Positions 35,813 to 47,846 are shown, numbered from the stretch's first letter. The stretch is 64,000 nt of DNA from Microvirga massiliensis (GCF_001006805.1 NZ_LN811350.1:36818-100817), one strand, 5' to 3'. Made by a program: numbers and translations. The notes: generated from the sequence alone by a model not told the origin.

Positions 35813-37537
35813 ATGACGCGCCGCACTCCGGAATCCCTCCGCTCCCACCGCTGGTTCGGCGTCGAGGACCTGCGCGCCTTCGGGCATCGCTCCCGCACGC
35901 TCCAGATGGGCTATGGGCCCGAAGACTTCATGGGCAAGCCGGTCGTCGCGATCATCAACACCTGGAGCGACGCGCAGCCCTGCCACCAGCACTTCCGCCA
36001 GCGCGCCGACGAGATCAAGCGCGGCGTCTGGCAGGCAGGCGGCTTCCCGGTTGAACTGCCGGCGCTGTCGCTCTCCGAGAGCTGGGTCAAGCCGACCACG
36101 ATGCTCTACCGCAATCTCCTCGCGCTCGAAGTCGAGGAGCTCCTGCGCTCGCATCCGATCGACGGCGCGGTGCTGATGGGCGGATGTGACAAGACCACAC
36201 CCGCCACCATCATGGGCGCGATCTCGATGAACCTGCCCATGATCTTCATGCCGGCCGGACCGATGATGCGCGCCCATTATGGCGGCCAGATCCTGGGCTC
36301 CGGCTCCGACGTCTGGAAGTTCTGGGCCGAGAAGGAGGCCGGCGCCATCACGGACCAGCAATGGAACGACATGGAAGCCGGCATCGCGCGTTCGCACGGC
36401 ACCTGCATGACGATGGGCACCGCATCGACTATGACGTGCATCGCCGAAGCGCTCGGCCTGACGCTTCCGGGCGCGACCTCGATCCCTGCTGCCGATGCCG
36501 CGCATCCCCGCATGGCGGCTTCCTGCGGCCGTCGCATCGTCGACATGATCTGGGAGGATCTGAAACCCTCCGACATCCTGACGCGGCAATCGGTCGAGAA
36601 CGCGCTCGTGGTACACAACGCGCTCGCAGGCTCGACGAACGCCATGATCCACCTCGTCGCGATGGCGCGCCGCGCCGGCATCGAGGTGAAACTCACGGAT
36701 TTCGACGACTTCGCCCAGAAGGTTCCGGTGATCGCGAATCTGCGCCCCTCCGGCGCCTGGCTCATGGAAGACTTCCACATCGCGGGCGGCATTCGCGCAC
36801 TGATGAAGCGCCTCGAAGGATTGCTGCATCTCGAGGCGCGCACCGTGACGGGCAAGACGCTGGGTGAGACGCTGGAGGGCGCGGCAGTCTACAACGACGA
36901 CGTCATCCGCCCGCTCGACAAGCCCATCGCCGCATCCGGTGGAACCGCGATCCTCTATGGAAACCTAGCGCCGCATGGCTGCGTGATGAAGCCGCCGGCT
37001 GCCGAACCGCGCCTGCTCAGCCATACCGGCCCCGCGATCGTGTTCGACACCTACGACGAGATGGCGAAGGCCGTGAACGATCCCGATCTCGACGTGACGC
37101 CCGACCACGTCATGGTGCTGCGCAATGCCGGTCCGATCGGTGGGCCAGGCATGCCGGAATGGGGCATGCTGCCGCTGCCGAAGAAACTGCTGCGCGAGGG
37201 CGTGCGTGATATGCTGCGCATCTCCGATGCGCGGATGAGCGGCACGAGCTACGGCGCCTGCATCCTCCATGTGTCGCCGGAGGCCCACATCGGAGGTCCG
37301 CTCGCAGCCGTGCGCAACGGCGATCTCATCACCGTCGACGTTCCGAACCGCTCGATCCATCTTCATCTCAGCGATGAGGAGATCACCGAGCGCCTGGAAT
37401 TATGGAAGCCGCCGGCACGCGATTATCCGCGCGGCTACTACCGCCTCTTCGCCCAGCATGTCCGTCAGGCGCACGAGGGCTGCGACTTCGACTTCCTCGA
37501 GGGCGCGGGGGGCATCCCGGAGCCCGAGATTCATTAG
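35813..37537 (+). CDS. IlvD/Edd-family sugar-acid dehydratase (arabinonate/galactonate type)
   Basis: 574 residues from ATG 35813. Fe-S cysteines lie in AQPCHQH, GGCDKTTPA and GTCMTMGTAST; the last two are the family fingerprint. The sequence pattern (SQ/SHRWFG, GYGPEDFMGKP, ISDARMSGTSYG near the end) is closer to sugar-acid dehydratases such as L-arabinonate dehydratase than to biosynthetic IlvD. It would form a 2-keto-3-deoxy acid for the DHDPS- or RraA-type enzyme. The sugar is unknown. Confidence 0.87.
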   Translation: MTRRTPESLRSHRWFGVEDLRAFGHRSRTLQMGYGPEDFMGKPVVAIINTWSDAQPCHQHFRQRADEIKRGVWQAGGFPVELPALSLSESWVKPTTMLYRNLLALEVEELLRSHPIDGAVLMGGCDKTTPATIMGAISMNLPMIFMPAGPMMRAHYGGQILGSGSDVWKFWAEKEAGAITDQQWNDMEAGIARSHGTCMTMGTASTMTCIAEALGLTLPGATSIPAADAAHPRMAASCGRRIVDMIWEDLKPSDILTRQSVENALVVHNALAGSTNAMIHLVAMARRAGIEVKLTDFDDFAQKVPVIANLRPSGAWLMEDFHIAGGIRALMKRLEGLLHLEARTVTGKTLGETLEGAAVYNDDVIRPLDKPIAASGGTAILYGNLAPHGCVMKPPAAEPRLLSHTGPAIVFDTYDEMAKAVNDPDLDVTPDHVMVLRNAGPIGGPGMPEWGMLPLPKKLLREGVRDMLRISDARMSGTSYGACILHVSPEAHIGGPLAAVRNGDLITVDVPNRSIHLHLSDEEITERLELWKPPARDYPRGYYRLFAQHVRQAHEGCDFDFLEGAGGIPEPEIH

Positions 37538-37693
37538 CGGATGCGTATCCGCAGGCATTGCAGCTCAGTCCTCGGTGGGAGGGATAACCAGACGCTAGGA
37601 AAGCAACGAGAAATCGTTCCATGCGCCGTCGACTGCTGTGAACGGGACTGTTCCGCCAGCGAATCGAGGACATGTGAAAGAGTTTGGCTCTGA

Positions 37694-37724
37694 AGGTCCG
37701 CGAGGATGGAATAGCGGACCTTTA
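37694..37724 (+). terminator. Stem-loop after the dehydratase gene
   Basis: AGGTCCGC and GCGGACCT pair over 8 bp with a 12-nt loop, followed by TTACTGC. It separates the sugar-acid cluster from the urea operon. Apart from the promoter at 37881, nothing else is seen in 37538-37946. Confidence 0.5.
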
Positions 37725-37880
37725 CTGCTATTTTCGGGGTCTGGTTTAATCCGAACTCGACATTGCACCACAAGCTATTGTCGTCTCCTGGCCTCGTATT
37801 TGGGCGTCTGCCGCTTTTCTGAGCAGATCAATCCGCGGCTTCGCCTCTCTCGACTGCCTTCGGCGCCCGCTTCCCAACTT

Positions 37881-37897
37881 CGGCACGGCTCTTGCTT
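37881..37897 (+). promoter_or_regulatory. Sigma-54 promoter of the urea transport/urease operon
   Basis: CGGCACGGCTCTTGCTT matches the TGGCAC-N5-TTGCW consensus, with GG and GC separated by exactly 10 bases as sigma-54 requires. The expected start site is near 37907, about 40 bases before urtA. A TTGCACC half-site at about 37762 could belong to an NtrC-type enhancer but is weak. Confidence 0.75.
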
Positions 37898-37946
37898 GAA
37901 GCTCCTGCGCCGCACCTGGGCCAGGTTACGCGAGGGAGAAGGACCG

Positions 37947-39236
37947 ATGTCGATTTTGAGGATGACACGTAGAAATCTGCTGGCGCTGACCGCTGCTGCG
38001 CTGGTTTCCGGCGCCACGGCTGGAGCTGCAAGAGCTGAGGAAACCATCAAGGTAGGGATTCTCCACTCACTGTCGGGCACGATGGCGATCAGCGAGACGA
38101 CGCTCAAGGACGTCATGCTGATGCTGATCGATGAGCAGAACAAGAAAGGCGGCCTCCTCGGTAGGAAGCTCGAAGCTGTTGTTGTCGATCCGGCCTCCAA
38201 TTGGCCGCTCTTCGCCGAGAAGGCACGCGAGTTGATCAGCAAGGACAAAGTAGCGGCCGTGTTCGGCTGCTGGACATCCGTGTCCCGCAAGTCCGTGCTC
38301 CCGGTCTTCAAGGAGCTGAACAGCATCCTGTTCTACCCCGTCCAATACGAGGGCGAGGAGAGTGAGCGGAACGTGTTCTACACAGGTGCCGCGCCCAATC
38401 AGCAGGCAATTCCGGCCGTCGACTACCTCGCCAAGGAAGAGAAGGTCGAGCGCTGGGTTCTTGCCGGAACGGACTATGTCTATCCGCGTACGACCAACAA
38501 GATTCTGGAGGCTTATCTGAAGTCCAAGGGCGTGAAGTCCGAGGATATCATGATCAACTACACACCTTTCGGGCATTCCGACTGGCAGACCATCGTAGCG
38601 GACATAAAGAAGTTCGGTTCGGCCGGCAAGAAGACGGCGGTCGTCTCCACGATCAACGGGGATGCCAATGTGCCGTTCTACAAGGAGCTCGCCAACCAGG
38701 GAGTCAAGGCAACGGATATTCCGGTCGTGGCTTTCTCGGTAGGTGAGGAGGAACTCGCCGGCATCGACACGAAGCCTCTCGTCGGGCACCTGGCGGCCTG
38801 GAATTACTTCCAGTCTGTCGACACCCCCGACAACGAGGCTTTCATCGACAAGTGGAAGGCCTTCACCAAGAACGAGAAGCGCGTCACCAATGACCCGATG
38901 GAAGCGCACGTCATCGGCTTCAACATGTGGGTCAAGGCGGTCGAGAAGGCCGGCACGACCGATCCCGACGGCGTTATCGACGCCATTGTCGGCATTCAGG
39001 TACCGAACCTCACCGGCGGCGTCTCCGAGATGCTTCCGAACCACCACATCACTAAGCCTGTCCTCATCGGCGAGATCAAGGAGGACGGTCAGTTCGAAAC
39101 CGTCTGGCAGGCCGACAGCCTTGTACCAGGTGAAGCCTGGTCCAAGTATCTGGAAGGCTCGAAGGATCTGATTGCCGACTGGAAGACGCTCAAATGCGGC
39201 AACTACAACACCGCCACCAAGAAATGCGGCGCTTGA
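37947..39236 (+). CDS. urtA: Urea ABC transporter substrate-binding protein UrtA
   Basis: 429 residues from ATG 37947, preceded by GAGGGAGAAGG. The N-terminus looks like a twin-arginine signal (TRRNLLAL). KVGILHSLSGTMAISE and FYPVQYEGEE mark the UrtA/FmdD-like receptors, which bind urea or short amides in the periplasm. It is the first gene of urtABCDE, and the downstream urease genes confirm urea as substrate. Confidence 0.95.
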   Translation: MSILRMTRRNLLALTAAALVSGATAGAARAEETIKVGILHSLSGTMAISETTLKDVMLMLIDEQNKKGGLLGRKLEAVVVDPASNWPLFAEKARELISKDKVAAVFGCWTSVSRKSVLPVFKELNSILFYPVQYEGEESERNVFYTGAAPNQQAIPAVDYLAKEEKVERWVLAGTDYVYPRTTNKILEAYLKSKGVKSEDIMINYTPFGHSDWQTIVADIKKFGSAGKKTAVVSTINGDANVPFYKELANQGVKATDIPVVAFSVGEEELAGIDTKPLVGHLAAWNYFQSVDTPDNEAFIDKWKAFTKNEKRVTNDPMEAHVIGFNMWVKAVEKAGTTDPDGVIDAIVGIQVPNLTGGVSEMLPNHHITKPVLIGEIKEDGQFETVWQADSLVPGEAWSKYLEGSKDLIADWKTLKCGNYNTATKKCGA

Positions 39237-39298
39237 GTCATTGACGCATGAGGGCAGCCGCCGGGGCTGTCCTCAACCCCTCCATCTGCAATCCTTTC

Positions 39299-40891
39299 AT
39301 GATCAACTTGCGCAAGCTTCTGTGGACTCTCGTCCTGCTGGCAGGCATGGCCTCGGCCGCCTCTGCCGGACCTTATGAAGACGCATTGCCGAAATTCGCT
39401 TCCGACAGCTACTCGGATACGGAATCTGCGATCGTGGCTGTCGCGAGCAGCGGCCATGCCTTGTCTCTCCGTGTCATCGAGGCTTTGAAAGATGGACGGC
39501 TCCTCGTAGGGGCTAGACAGGTCCATATTCGCGATGCGTCCGGCAATCTCATCAATGCTGCCACGGGCCAGCCACACGAGGCGACTGCAGGAAGCCTCAG
39601 ACCGGTTCGTGTCAACAACCGGATTCGTCGCGCCGTCGAGGCTGCGCTTGGCAATCTGACCCTGCTCAGTGCCGATCCCGCGACGCGACTCGAAGCGGCG
39701 CGCGCCGTTTTCCGCTCCCGCGACGTGACGACCTTGGAGACCCTCGATCGAGCGATTGCTCAGGAGACCGATGCCGATGTGAAGCGCGCCCTCCAGGAAG
39801 CGCAGGCGGCCATTCTGCTGAACAAGACAGATGCTTCATCCACCAACAAGCTTGGCGCCATTGAGACCTTGAAGAACCGCGGCGATCAGGACGCGCTCAC
39901 TCTCCTCTCCGGCCTCCCATCGCGAACATCACCGGATATCACGGAAGCAGCGCGCAAGGCAGCCGACAGCATCCGCACAAAGCTGGCGTTCTGGAGTGCA
40001 GCTCAGAACCTCTGGTACGGGATCTCCCTCGGATCGGTCCTGCTGCTCGCCGCCATCGGACTCGCCATTACGTTCGGCACGATGGGCGTCATCAACATGG
40101 CTCACGGCGAGATGGTCATGCTCGGGGCATATACGACGTTCTTGGTGCAGGAACTCATCCGGACCTATGCTCCAAGCCTGTTCGGGGCCTCTCTCTTCAT
40201 TGCGCTGCCGCTCGCCTTTCTGGTCGCAGGCTCAGTCGGCATTCTGATCGAGCGCCTCGTCATCCGTTTCCTCTATGGACGCTCCTTGGAGACGCTGCTG
40301 GCCACCTGGGGCCTGTCCCTCATCCTGCAGCAGGCCGTTCGCACGATCTTCGGACCGACGAACCGCGAGGTGGGCACGCCGGCCTGGATGAGCGGAGCCC
40401 TGGAGGTCGGCGGCTTGAGTCTCACGTACAATCGAATCGCGATCGTCGTTTTCGCCGTCCTGGTGTTCGCTACCCTGCTGCTCGTCATGCGTTACACGTC
40501 CTTGGGGCTCTATGTGCGTGCGGTCACGCAGAACCGGCGCATGGCAGGCTCGATGGGCATCAAGACGAGTCGTGTCGACGCTCTGGCCTTTGGCCTCGGA
40601 TCGGGTGTCGCCGGAATGGCCGGGGTCGCACTCTCTCAGATCGACAATGTCAGTCCCAATCTCGGGCAGAGCTACATTATCGACAGTTTCATGATCGTCG
40701 TGTTCGGTGGCGTCGGAAACCTGTGGGGCACGCTGATCGGTGCAATCACGCTCGGCGTGGCGAACAAGTTCCTTGAGCCCTATGCGGGAGCGGTGCTCGG
40801 CAAGATCGTTCTTCTCATCGGGATTATCCTCTTCATTCAACGACGTCCGCGCGGGCTCTTCGCGCTGAAAGGCAGGGCGGTCGAAACATGA
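39299..40891 (+). CDS. urtB: Urea ABC transporter permease UrtB
   Basis: 530 residues. A signal peptide and a roughly 230-residue helical periplasmic extension typical of UrtB precede a LivH-like permease (from about residue 235, with GTMGVINMAHGEMVMLGAY). I chose ATG 39299 (MINLRKLLWTLVLL); ATG 39248 is possible and neither has a strong ribosome binding site. It overlaps urtC by 4 bases. Confidence 0.93.
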   Translation: MINLRKLLWTLVLLAGMASAASAGPYEDALPKFASDSYSDTESAIVAVASSGHALSLRVIEALKDGRLLVGARQVHIRDASGNLINAATGQPHEATAGSLRPVRVNNRIRRAVEAALGNLTLLSADPATRLEAARAVFRSRDVTTLETLDRAIAQETDADVKRALQEAQAAILLNKTDASSTNKLGAIETLKNRGDQDALTLLSGLPSRTSPDITEAARKAADSIRTKLAFWSAAQNLWYGISLGSVLLLAAIGLAITFGTMGVINMAHGEMVMLGAYTTFLVQELIRTYAPSLFGASLFIALPLAFLVAGSVGILIERLVIRFLYGRSLETLLATWGLSLILQQAVRTIFGPTNREVGTPAWMSGALEVGGLSLTYNRIAIVVFAVLVFATLLLVMRYTSLGLYVRAVTQNRRMAGSMGIKTSRVDALAFGLGSGVAGMAGVALSQIDNVSPNLGQSYIIDSFMIVVFGGVGNLWGTLIGAITLGVANKFLEPYAGAVLGKIVLLIGIILFIQRRPRGLFALKGRAVET

Positions 40892-42024
40892 AAGCCCAAA
40901 CCGTGTTTGATCGGCAAACCGTCGCCGTTCTGTCGCTCCTCGCCGCAGTCGCCATTCTGGTGCCTGCCATGAACACATTGGCAGCGCCCGGATCGCCGCT
41001 GCATCTCTCCGATCACTTGGTCCCTCTGTTCGGCAAATACGTCTGCTTTGCCCTGTTGGCCCTCTCCGTCGATCTGATCTGGGGTTTTTGCGGCATTCTC
41101 TCTCTTGGGCACGGAGCCTTCTTCGCCCTGGGCGGGTATGCGATGGGCATGTATCTCATGCGCCAGATCGGTCCGCGTGGAGTCTATGCCGATCCGATCC
41201 TGCCGGATTTCATGATATTCCTGAACTGGAAGGAATTGCCGTGGTTCTGGCACGGCTTCGAGTGGTTCCCGTTCGCGGCGCTCATGGTGCTGCTTGTACC
41301 GGGCACGCTCGCCTTCATCTTCGGTTGGTTCGCCTTCCGCTCCCGTGTCACCAGCGTTTATCTCTCCATCATCACACAAGCCATGACCTTCGCCCTCATG
41401 CTGGCGTTCTTTCGCAACGACATGGGTTTCGGCGGCAATAACGGCCTGACCGATTTCAAGGGAATACTGGGATTTCCTCTTCAATCGGCATCGACTCGCG
41501 TCGTCCTGTTCGTGCTCTCCGTGATGGCGCTCGCCTGCGGCTACCTGCTGTGCCGATGGATCGTGAACTCCAAATTCGGCAAGGTGCTCGTCGCCGTGCG
41601 CGATGCGGAGAGCCGCACGAGATTCCTGGGTTATCGAGTCGAGCATTACATGCTTGCCGTCTTCACCCTGTCAGCCATGCTGGCGGGCGTTTCCGGTGCG
41701 CTCTACGTGCCGCAGGTGGGGATCATCAATCCGGGCGAGTTTGCTCCGGCCAACTCCATCGAGGTGGTGATCTGGGTTGCCGTTGGGGGCCGAGGAACTC
41801 TGGCCGGCGCCATCCTCGGAGCCATCTTGGTCAATGCGGGAAAGACCTGGTTCACGGCCGCCCTGCCGGAGTTCTGGCTTTTCGCCCTAGGCGGCCTCTT
41901 CGTCCTCATCACGCTCTTCATGCCCCGCGGTATTCTCGGAACGACCGGAGAACTCGTGGAACGTTTCAGCCAAAGAGTGCAGGCCGGCCGGTCATCCAGT
42001 CCCCTGGCGCATCCGGCGGAGTAA
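40888..42024 (+). CDS. urtC: Urea ABC transporter permease UrtC
   Basis: 378 residues, LivM-like with about ten membrane helices. DLIWGFCGILSLGHGAFFALGGYAMG and the EAA-like loop near VAVRDAESRTRFLGY are typical when read in parts. It pairs with UrtB to form the channel for urea import. The ATGA overlap with urtB indicates translational coupling. Confidence 0.93.
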   Translation: MKAQTVFDRQTVAVLSLLAAVAILVPAMNTLAAPGSPLHLSDHLVPLFGKYVCFALLALSVDLIWGFCGILSLGHGAFFALGGYAMGMYLMRQIGPRGVYADPILPDFMIFLNWKELPWFWHGFEWFPFAALMVLLVPGTLAFIFGWFAFRSRVTSVYLSIITQAMTFALMLAFFRNDMGFGGNNGLTDFKGILGFPLQSASTRVVLFVLSVMALACGYLLCRWIVNSKFGKVLVAVRDAESRTRFLGYRVEHYMLAVFTLSAMLAGVSGALYVPQVGIINPGEFAPANSIEVVIWVAVGGRGTLAGAILGAILVNAGKTWFTAALPEFWLFALGGLFVLITLFMPRGILGTTGELVERFSQRVQAGRSSSPLAHPAE

Positions 42025-42027
42025 GCC

Positions 42028-42780
42028 ATGGCTGTACCTGTTACGCCGGCACTGCTCTATCTCGACAACGTCACTGTCTCCTTCGACGGTTTCCGAGCTT
42101 TGAATGCTCTGTCGCTCGCGATCGATCATGCAGAGATGCGGGCCGTCATCGGTCCGAACGGGGCAGGTAAGACGACCATGATGGACGTGATCACCGGCAA
42201 GACGCGGCCGAATGAGGGCACGGCCCTGTTCGAGGGATCTCATGATCTGACCGTGCTCGACGAGGCCGCCATCGCCGAGCTCGGCATCGGCCGGAAGTTC
42301 CAGACTCCGACGGTGTTCTACATGCACAGCGTCGAGGACAATCTGCTCCTCGCGCTGAAGAATCCGCGCGGGCCTCTTGCAACCCTGCTCTCGCGCCGTG
42401 CGACGCAGGAGCGGGAAAGGATCAATGCTCTCCTGGAACGAGTGCGGCTGACAGCGCACCGGCACCGCCGGGCCGGCGAACTGTCGCACGGCCAGAAACA
42501 ATGGCTCGAAATCGGTATGCTGCTGGCGCAGGAGCCCAAGCTCCTGCTGATCGATGAACCTGCTGCGGGCATGACCGACCAGGAGACGGCGGATACGGCC
42601 GATCTGCTGCGCGACATTGCAAGAACGAAAGCCGTGATCGTGGTGGAGCACGATATGACATTCGTGCGCGATCTTGGCGTGAAGGTCACCTGTCTGCACG
42701 AGGGTGCCGTTCTCGCTGAAGGGCCTATCGACACGGTGAGTGCCAACGAGCGGGTGGTCGAGGTTTACTTGGGTCGATGA
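42028..42780 (+). CDS. urtD: Urea ABC transporter ATPase UrtD
   Basis: 250 residues. Walker A GPNGAGKTT, the UrtD-specific signature LSHGQKQWLEIG and Walker B LLLIDEPAAGM are present, and the H-loop is VEHDMTF. It is the LivG-like ATPase of the transporter. It starts 3 bases after urtC and overlaps urtE by 4 bases. Confidence 0.94.
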   Translation: MAVPVTPALLYLDNVTVSFDGFRALNALSLAIDHAEMRAVIGPNGAGKTTMMDVITGKTRPNEGTALFEGSHDLTVLDEAAIAELGIGRKFQTPTVFYMHSVEDNLLLALKNPRGPLATLLSRRATQERERINALLERVRLTAHRHRRAGELSHGQKQWLEIGMLLAQEPKLLLIDEPAAGMTDQETADTADLLRDIARTKAVIVVEHDMTFVRDLGVKVTCLHEGAVLAEGPIDTVSANERVVEVYLGR

Positions 42781-43478
42781 AGATGCTTTCAGTGGAGAAC
42801 CTGTCCCTCCATTACGGTGCAGCTCAAGCCCTGCGCGGCGTTTCCGTCGAGGCGGCGTTGGGCGAGGTGACCTGTGTGCTTGGCCGCAACGGCGTAGGAA
42901 AGACATCGTTGCTGCGCGCCATCGTGGGCCACAGGCCCATCTCCGGTGGCAGCATCCGCTTCGATGGCCAGGACATTGCGGACCTGAAGCCCTTCGAGCG
43001 TGCAACGCGTGGCATCGCTTATGTCCCGCAGGGACGCGAGATCTTTCCTCTCTTGACGGTCAGGGAGAATCTGGAGACCGGCTTTGCGCCCCTGAATCGT
43101 GGCACACGTCGGGTTCCCGACGAAGTATTCGAGCTCTTTCCGGTTCTCCGGTCCATGCTGGGACGCCGCGGAGGTGACCTGTCCGGTGGTCAGCAACAGC
43201 AACTCGCCATCGGACGGGCACTGGTCATGCGTCCGCGCCTTCTCGTGCTCGACGAGCCCACGGAGGGCATCCAGCCTTCGATCATCAAGGATATCGCGCG
43301 TGCCATCCGCTACTTGCGCGACCGGAAGGATATGGCCATCCTGCTCGTCGAGCAGTATTTCGATTTTGCCCGCGAATTGGCCGACCGCTTCGCGGTCATG
43401 GAGCGGGGTGAGATCGTCCAGAAGGGCAGCCGCTCTGCGCTTGACGGAAACGATGTACGTCAACGCTTGGCCATTTGA
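42777..43478 (+). CDS. urtE: Urea ABC transporter ATPase UrtE
   Basis: 233 residues, LivF-like. Walker A is GRNGVGKTS, the signature LSGGQQQQLAIG, Walker B LLVLDEPTEGIQP, and the H-loop has Gln-Tyr (VEQYFDF), as is normal for the LivF/UrtE group. It completes the five-gene transporter. Its end overlaps the ureD start. Confidence 0.94.
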   Translation: MKMLSVENLSLHYGAAQALRGVSVEAALGEVTCVLGRNGVGKTSLLRAIVGHRPISGGSIRFDGQDIADLKPFERATRGIAYVPQGREIFPLLTVRENLETGFAPLNRGTRRVPDEVFELFPVLRSMLGRRGGDLSGGQQQQLAIGRALVMRPRLLVLDEPTEGIQPSIIKDIARAIRYLRDRKDMAILLVEQYFDFARELADRFAVMERGEIVQKGSRSALDGNDVRQRLAI

Positions 43479-44307
43479 TGGCGTCTCTCAGACCGCAGGC
43501 CCCCTGCGCCAGCGCGCTGATGGGCGAGTTGCGCTCAGCGCCGCGATGTTGGGCGGGCGCACGAGGCCGATGCACATTCGGGAAAGCGGTTCCATGCGTG
43601 TCCGGCTCCCGAAGGTGCAAGGCCGGACAATCGAGGCGGTTCTGGTCAACACCGCAGGGGGCATCGCCTGCGGTGATCGCTTCGCCGTGGAGATCGAGGC
43701 GCAGGCCGGGACAGTTTTAACCGTTGCGACCTCCGCCGCCGAGAAGGTCTATCGCTCCGATGGCCCGACTGCGGGATTGTCGGTCAACCTTGCGGTCCAT
43801 GCAGGCTCGCAGCTGGAATGGCTGCCCCAGGAAACCATCCTGTTCAATCAGGCGCGGCTTGCCCGGCGGCTTGATGCCGACATTGCAGAGGATGCTCACC
43901 TTACGGTATTCGAGGCCGTCGTCTTCGGCCGCGCAGCGCATGCGGAAAACATGTCGAGCGGCTTCTTCGAAGATCGCTGGCGCATCCGTCGCGGCGGACG
44001 CCTGGCCTATGCCGATACGCTGCGGCTCAAGGGCCCGATCGCCCATCTGCTGCAGAAGCCGAGCGTCGCGAAGGGAGCCCGCGCTCTGGCGACGCTGATC
44101 CACATTGCGCCGGATGCCGAGGCGCGCCTTGAGACCGCCCGCGAATGCCTGTCCTCCACCAATGGCTGCGACGCTGCCGCAAGCGCCTGGAACGGCATCC
44201 TTGCCGTGCGCTTCTGCGCCGCGTCGATCGAGGCTCTGCGCGCGTGCGCCTGTCCCTTTCTTCTCGCGTTTCGCGGCGAGCCTCTGCCGCGCGTCTGGCT
44301 TAGCTGA
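43453..44307 (+). CDS. ureD: Urease accessory protein UreD
   Basis: 284 residues if started at ATG 43453, which overlaps urtE by 26 bases; this gives the normal UreD length. [20 protein letters not shown] and [10 protein letters not shown] are the UreD fingerprint. UreD, UreF and UreG form the complex that loads nickel into apo-urease. The overlap shows that transporter and urease genes form one unit here. Confidence 0.9.
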   Translation: MYVNAWPFDGVSQTAGPLRQRADGRVALSAAMLGGRTRPMHIRESGSMRVRLPKVQGRTIEAVLVNTAGGIACGDRFAVEIEAQAGTVLTVATSAAEKVYRSDGPTAGLSVNLAVHAGSQLEWLPQETILFNQARLARRLDADIAEDAHLTVFEAVVFGRAAHAENMSSGFFEDRWRIRRGGRLAYADTLRLKGPIAHLLQKPSVAKGARALATLIHIAPDAEARLETARECLSSTNGCDAAASAWNGILAVRFCAASIEALRACACPFLLAFRGEPLPRVWLS

Positions 44308-44317
44308 GGTTGACATC

Positions 44318-44937
44318 ATGCAGCTCACACCTCGCGAAAAAGACAAGCTCCTGATCGCCATGGCCGCCATGGTGGCCCGGCGTCGCCTGGAGCGCGGCGT
44401 AAAACTCAATCACCCGGAGGCGATTGCGCTTATCACTGATACGGTGGTGGAGGGCGCCCGCGACGGACGCTCCGTCTCCGAATTGATGGAGGCAGGCGCG
44501 CATGTGCTTGCCGCCGATCAGGTCATGGAAGGCGTGGCCGAGATGATCCAGGACATTCAGGTCGAGGCCACTTTTCCGGATGGAACCAAGCTGGTCACGG
44601 TCCATCACCCCATCAGGGGCGCGGCGTCCGCTGATGTGCCGGGAGAGGTCGTGACGCTCGAAGGCGAAATCGTCTTCAACGAGGGGGTGGAGCGTGTCGC
44701 TCTCACGGTCGCCAACACGGGCGACAGGCCTATCCAGGTCGGCAGCCACTACCATTTCTTCGAGACCAATCCGGCGCTGTCCTTCGACCGCGAGAGGGCG
44801 CGCGGCATGCGCCTCGACGTTGCGCCCGGCACGGCCGTGCGCTTCGAGCCCGGCTCAACCCGTGAGGTCGTGCTGGTGCCGCTCTCCGGAAAGCGCGAGG
44901 TCTATGGATTCCGCCAAGGCGTGATGGGAGCGCTCTG

Positions 44938-44938
<1 letters not shown>
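44318..44938 (+). CDS. ureAB: Fused urease gamma/beta subunit
   Basis: 206 residues: about 1-100 are the gamma subunit ([20 protein letters not shown]), and about 108-206 the beta subunit ([31 protein letters not shown]). The two are separate in most bacteria and fused in some, such as Helicobacter UreA and a number of Alphaproteobacteria. The linker contains no stop or start that would allow separate synthesis. The TGATG junction with ureC couples translation. Confidence 0.95.
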
Positions 44939-46665
<1,727 letters not shown>

Positions 46666-46666
46666 C

Positions 46667-47152
46667 ATGATCCGCGCCACATCCCTCATTCGCCGTGACG
46701 CCGTCGACGAAGACCGCATCGTCGATATCATCACCCTCGATCATGGTGATCGCCACAGGCGCCGGATCGTGCTCCATGCTGATGGAGGCACAACGTTTCT
46801 GCTCGATCTCGATACCGCCGACGTCCTGGAGGACGGGGATGCAATCTGCCTGGACGGCGGGTCTCTGGTCCAGGTGAAGGCCGCCCCGGAAAGGCTAATC
46901 GAGGTCAGGACCGATGACCCTCTCGACCTGCTGACTCTCGCCTGGCACATCGGCAACCGGCATGTGCCCGCCGAGATCACGCGGGATGCGGTTTACATCG
47001 CCTACGATCATGTGCTGCTCGACATGCTGCAGGGACTGGGAGCGACGACCCGCATCGTCGAGCGTCCCTTCCAGCCTGTGCGGGGAGCCTATCACCACCA
47101 CGAGCATGGCGGGCACTCGCATCATCATTCCCATGAGCACCATCATGGATGA
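46667..47152 (+). CDS. ureE: Urease accessory nickel chaperone UreE
   Basis: 161 residues from ATG 46667, adjoining the ureC stop. The C-terminal half carries IAYDHVLLDML, and the tail is His-rich ([19 protein letters not shown]), which binds and stores nickel. UreE hands nickel to UreG. It overlaps ureF at its end. Confidence 0.94.
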   Translation: MIRATSLIRRDAVDEDRIVDIITLDHGDRHRRRIVLHADGGTTFLLDLDTADVLEDGDAICLDGGSLVQVKAAPERLIEVRTDDPLDLLTLAWHIGNRHVPAEITRDAVYIAYDHVLLDMLQGLGATTRIVERPFQPVRGAYHHHEHGGHSHHHSHEHHHG

Positions 47153-47846
47153 GGCTCGCATCGGGCCGCTCGTTCCAGGGGAGGAGCGGGTCATCCTGCC
47201 ACTCTTCGCCTGGCTGTCCGCTTCCTATCCGGTCGGGTGCTATGCCTATTCGCATACGCTGGAATGGGCCGTCACAACCGGGGACGTGACGAACGAGGAG
47301 ACGCTTGTTGCGTGGCTGACCGATATGATGACGCTCGGTTTCGGCCGCAACGACGCGATCCTGTTGAGCCATGCCTATCGGGCGATCGATGCGAGTGACA
47401 GGGCTACTCTCAAGGCCGTGAACGAACTCGCCCTTGCGCTCTCACCCTCCGCCGAGTTGTTCCTTGAGACGAGCCAGCAGGGGCGCAGCTTTCTCGATGC
47501 GACTCTCGCCGCCTGGCCTTCGCCGAGACTGATCCCGCTCGAGGGCGATGCGGCCTTTCCTGTCGCCATCGGCATGGCGGCGGCGGCGCATCATGTCGCC
47601 CTGTCCACGACCTCGGAGGCTTACCTCTTCGGGCTCGTCCAAACGCTCGTTTCCGCTGCCATTCGGCTGGCCCCCATCGGGCAGACCGCCGGTATTCGCA
47701 TTTGCTCGGCTCTGGCGGCGACCGTTCAGGCCATCGCACGAGAGGCCATCGATCTGTCCCTCGACGATATCGGTACTTCGTCCTTCCGGGCCGATCTGGG
47801 CTCCTTCCATCACGAGAACCAGTACACGAGGCTTTTTCGCTCATGA
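47145..47846 (+). CDS. ureF: Urease accessory protein UreF
   Basis: 233 residues from ATG 47145; an ATG at 47133 is an alternative, as both lie inside the His-rich codons of ure[23 protein letters not shown] is the family N-terminus; [11 protein letters not shown] and [15 protein letters not shown] complete it. UreF gates the UreDFG nickel-loading complex. Its stop overlaps the ureG start in ATGA. Confidence 0.92.
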   Translation: MDEARIGPLVPGEERVILPLFAWLSASYPVGCYAYSHTLEWAVTTGDVTNEETLVAWLTDMMTLGFGRNDAILLSHAYRAIDASDRATLKAVNELALALSPSAELFLETSQQGRSFLDATLAAWPSPRLIPLEGDAAFPVAIGMAAAAHHVALSTTSEAYLFGLVQTLVSAAIRLAPIGQTAGIRICSALAATVQAIAREAIDLSLDDIGTSSFRADLGSFHHENQYTRLFRS

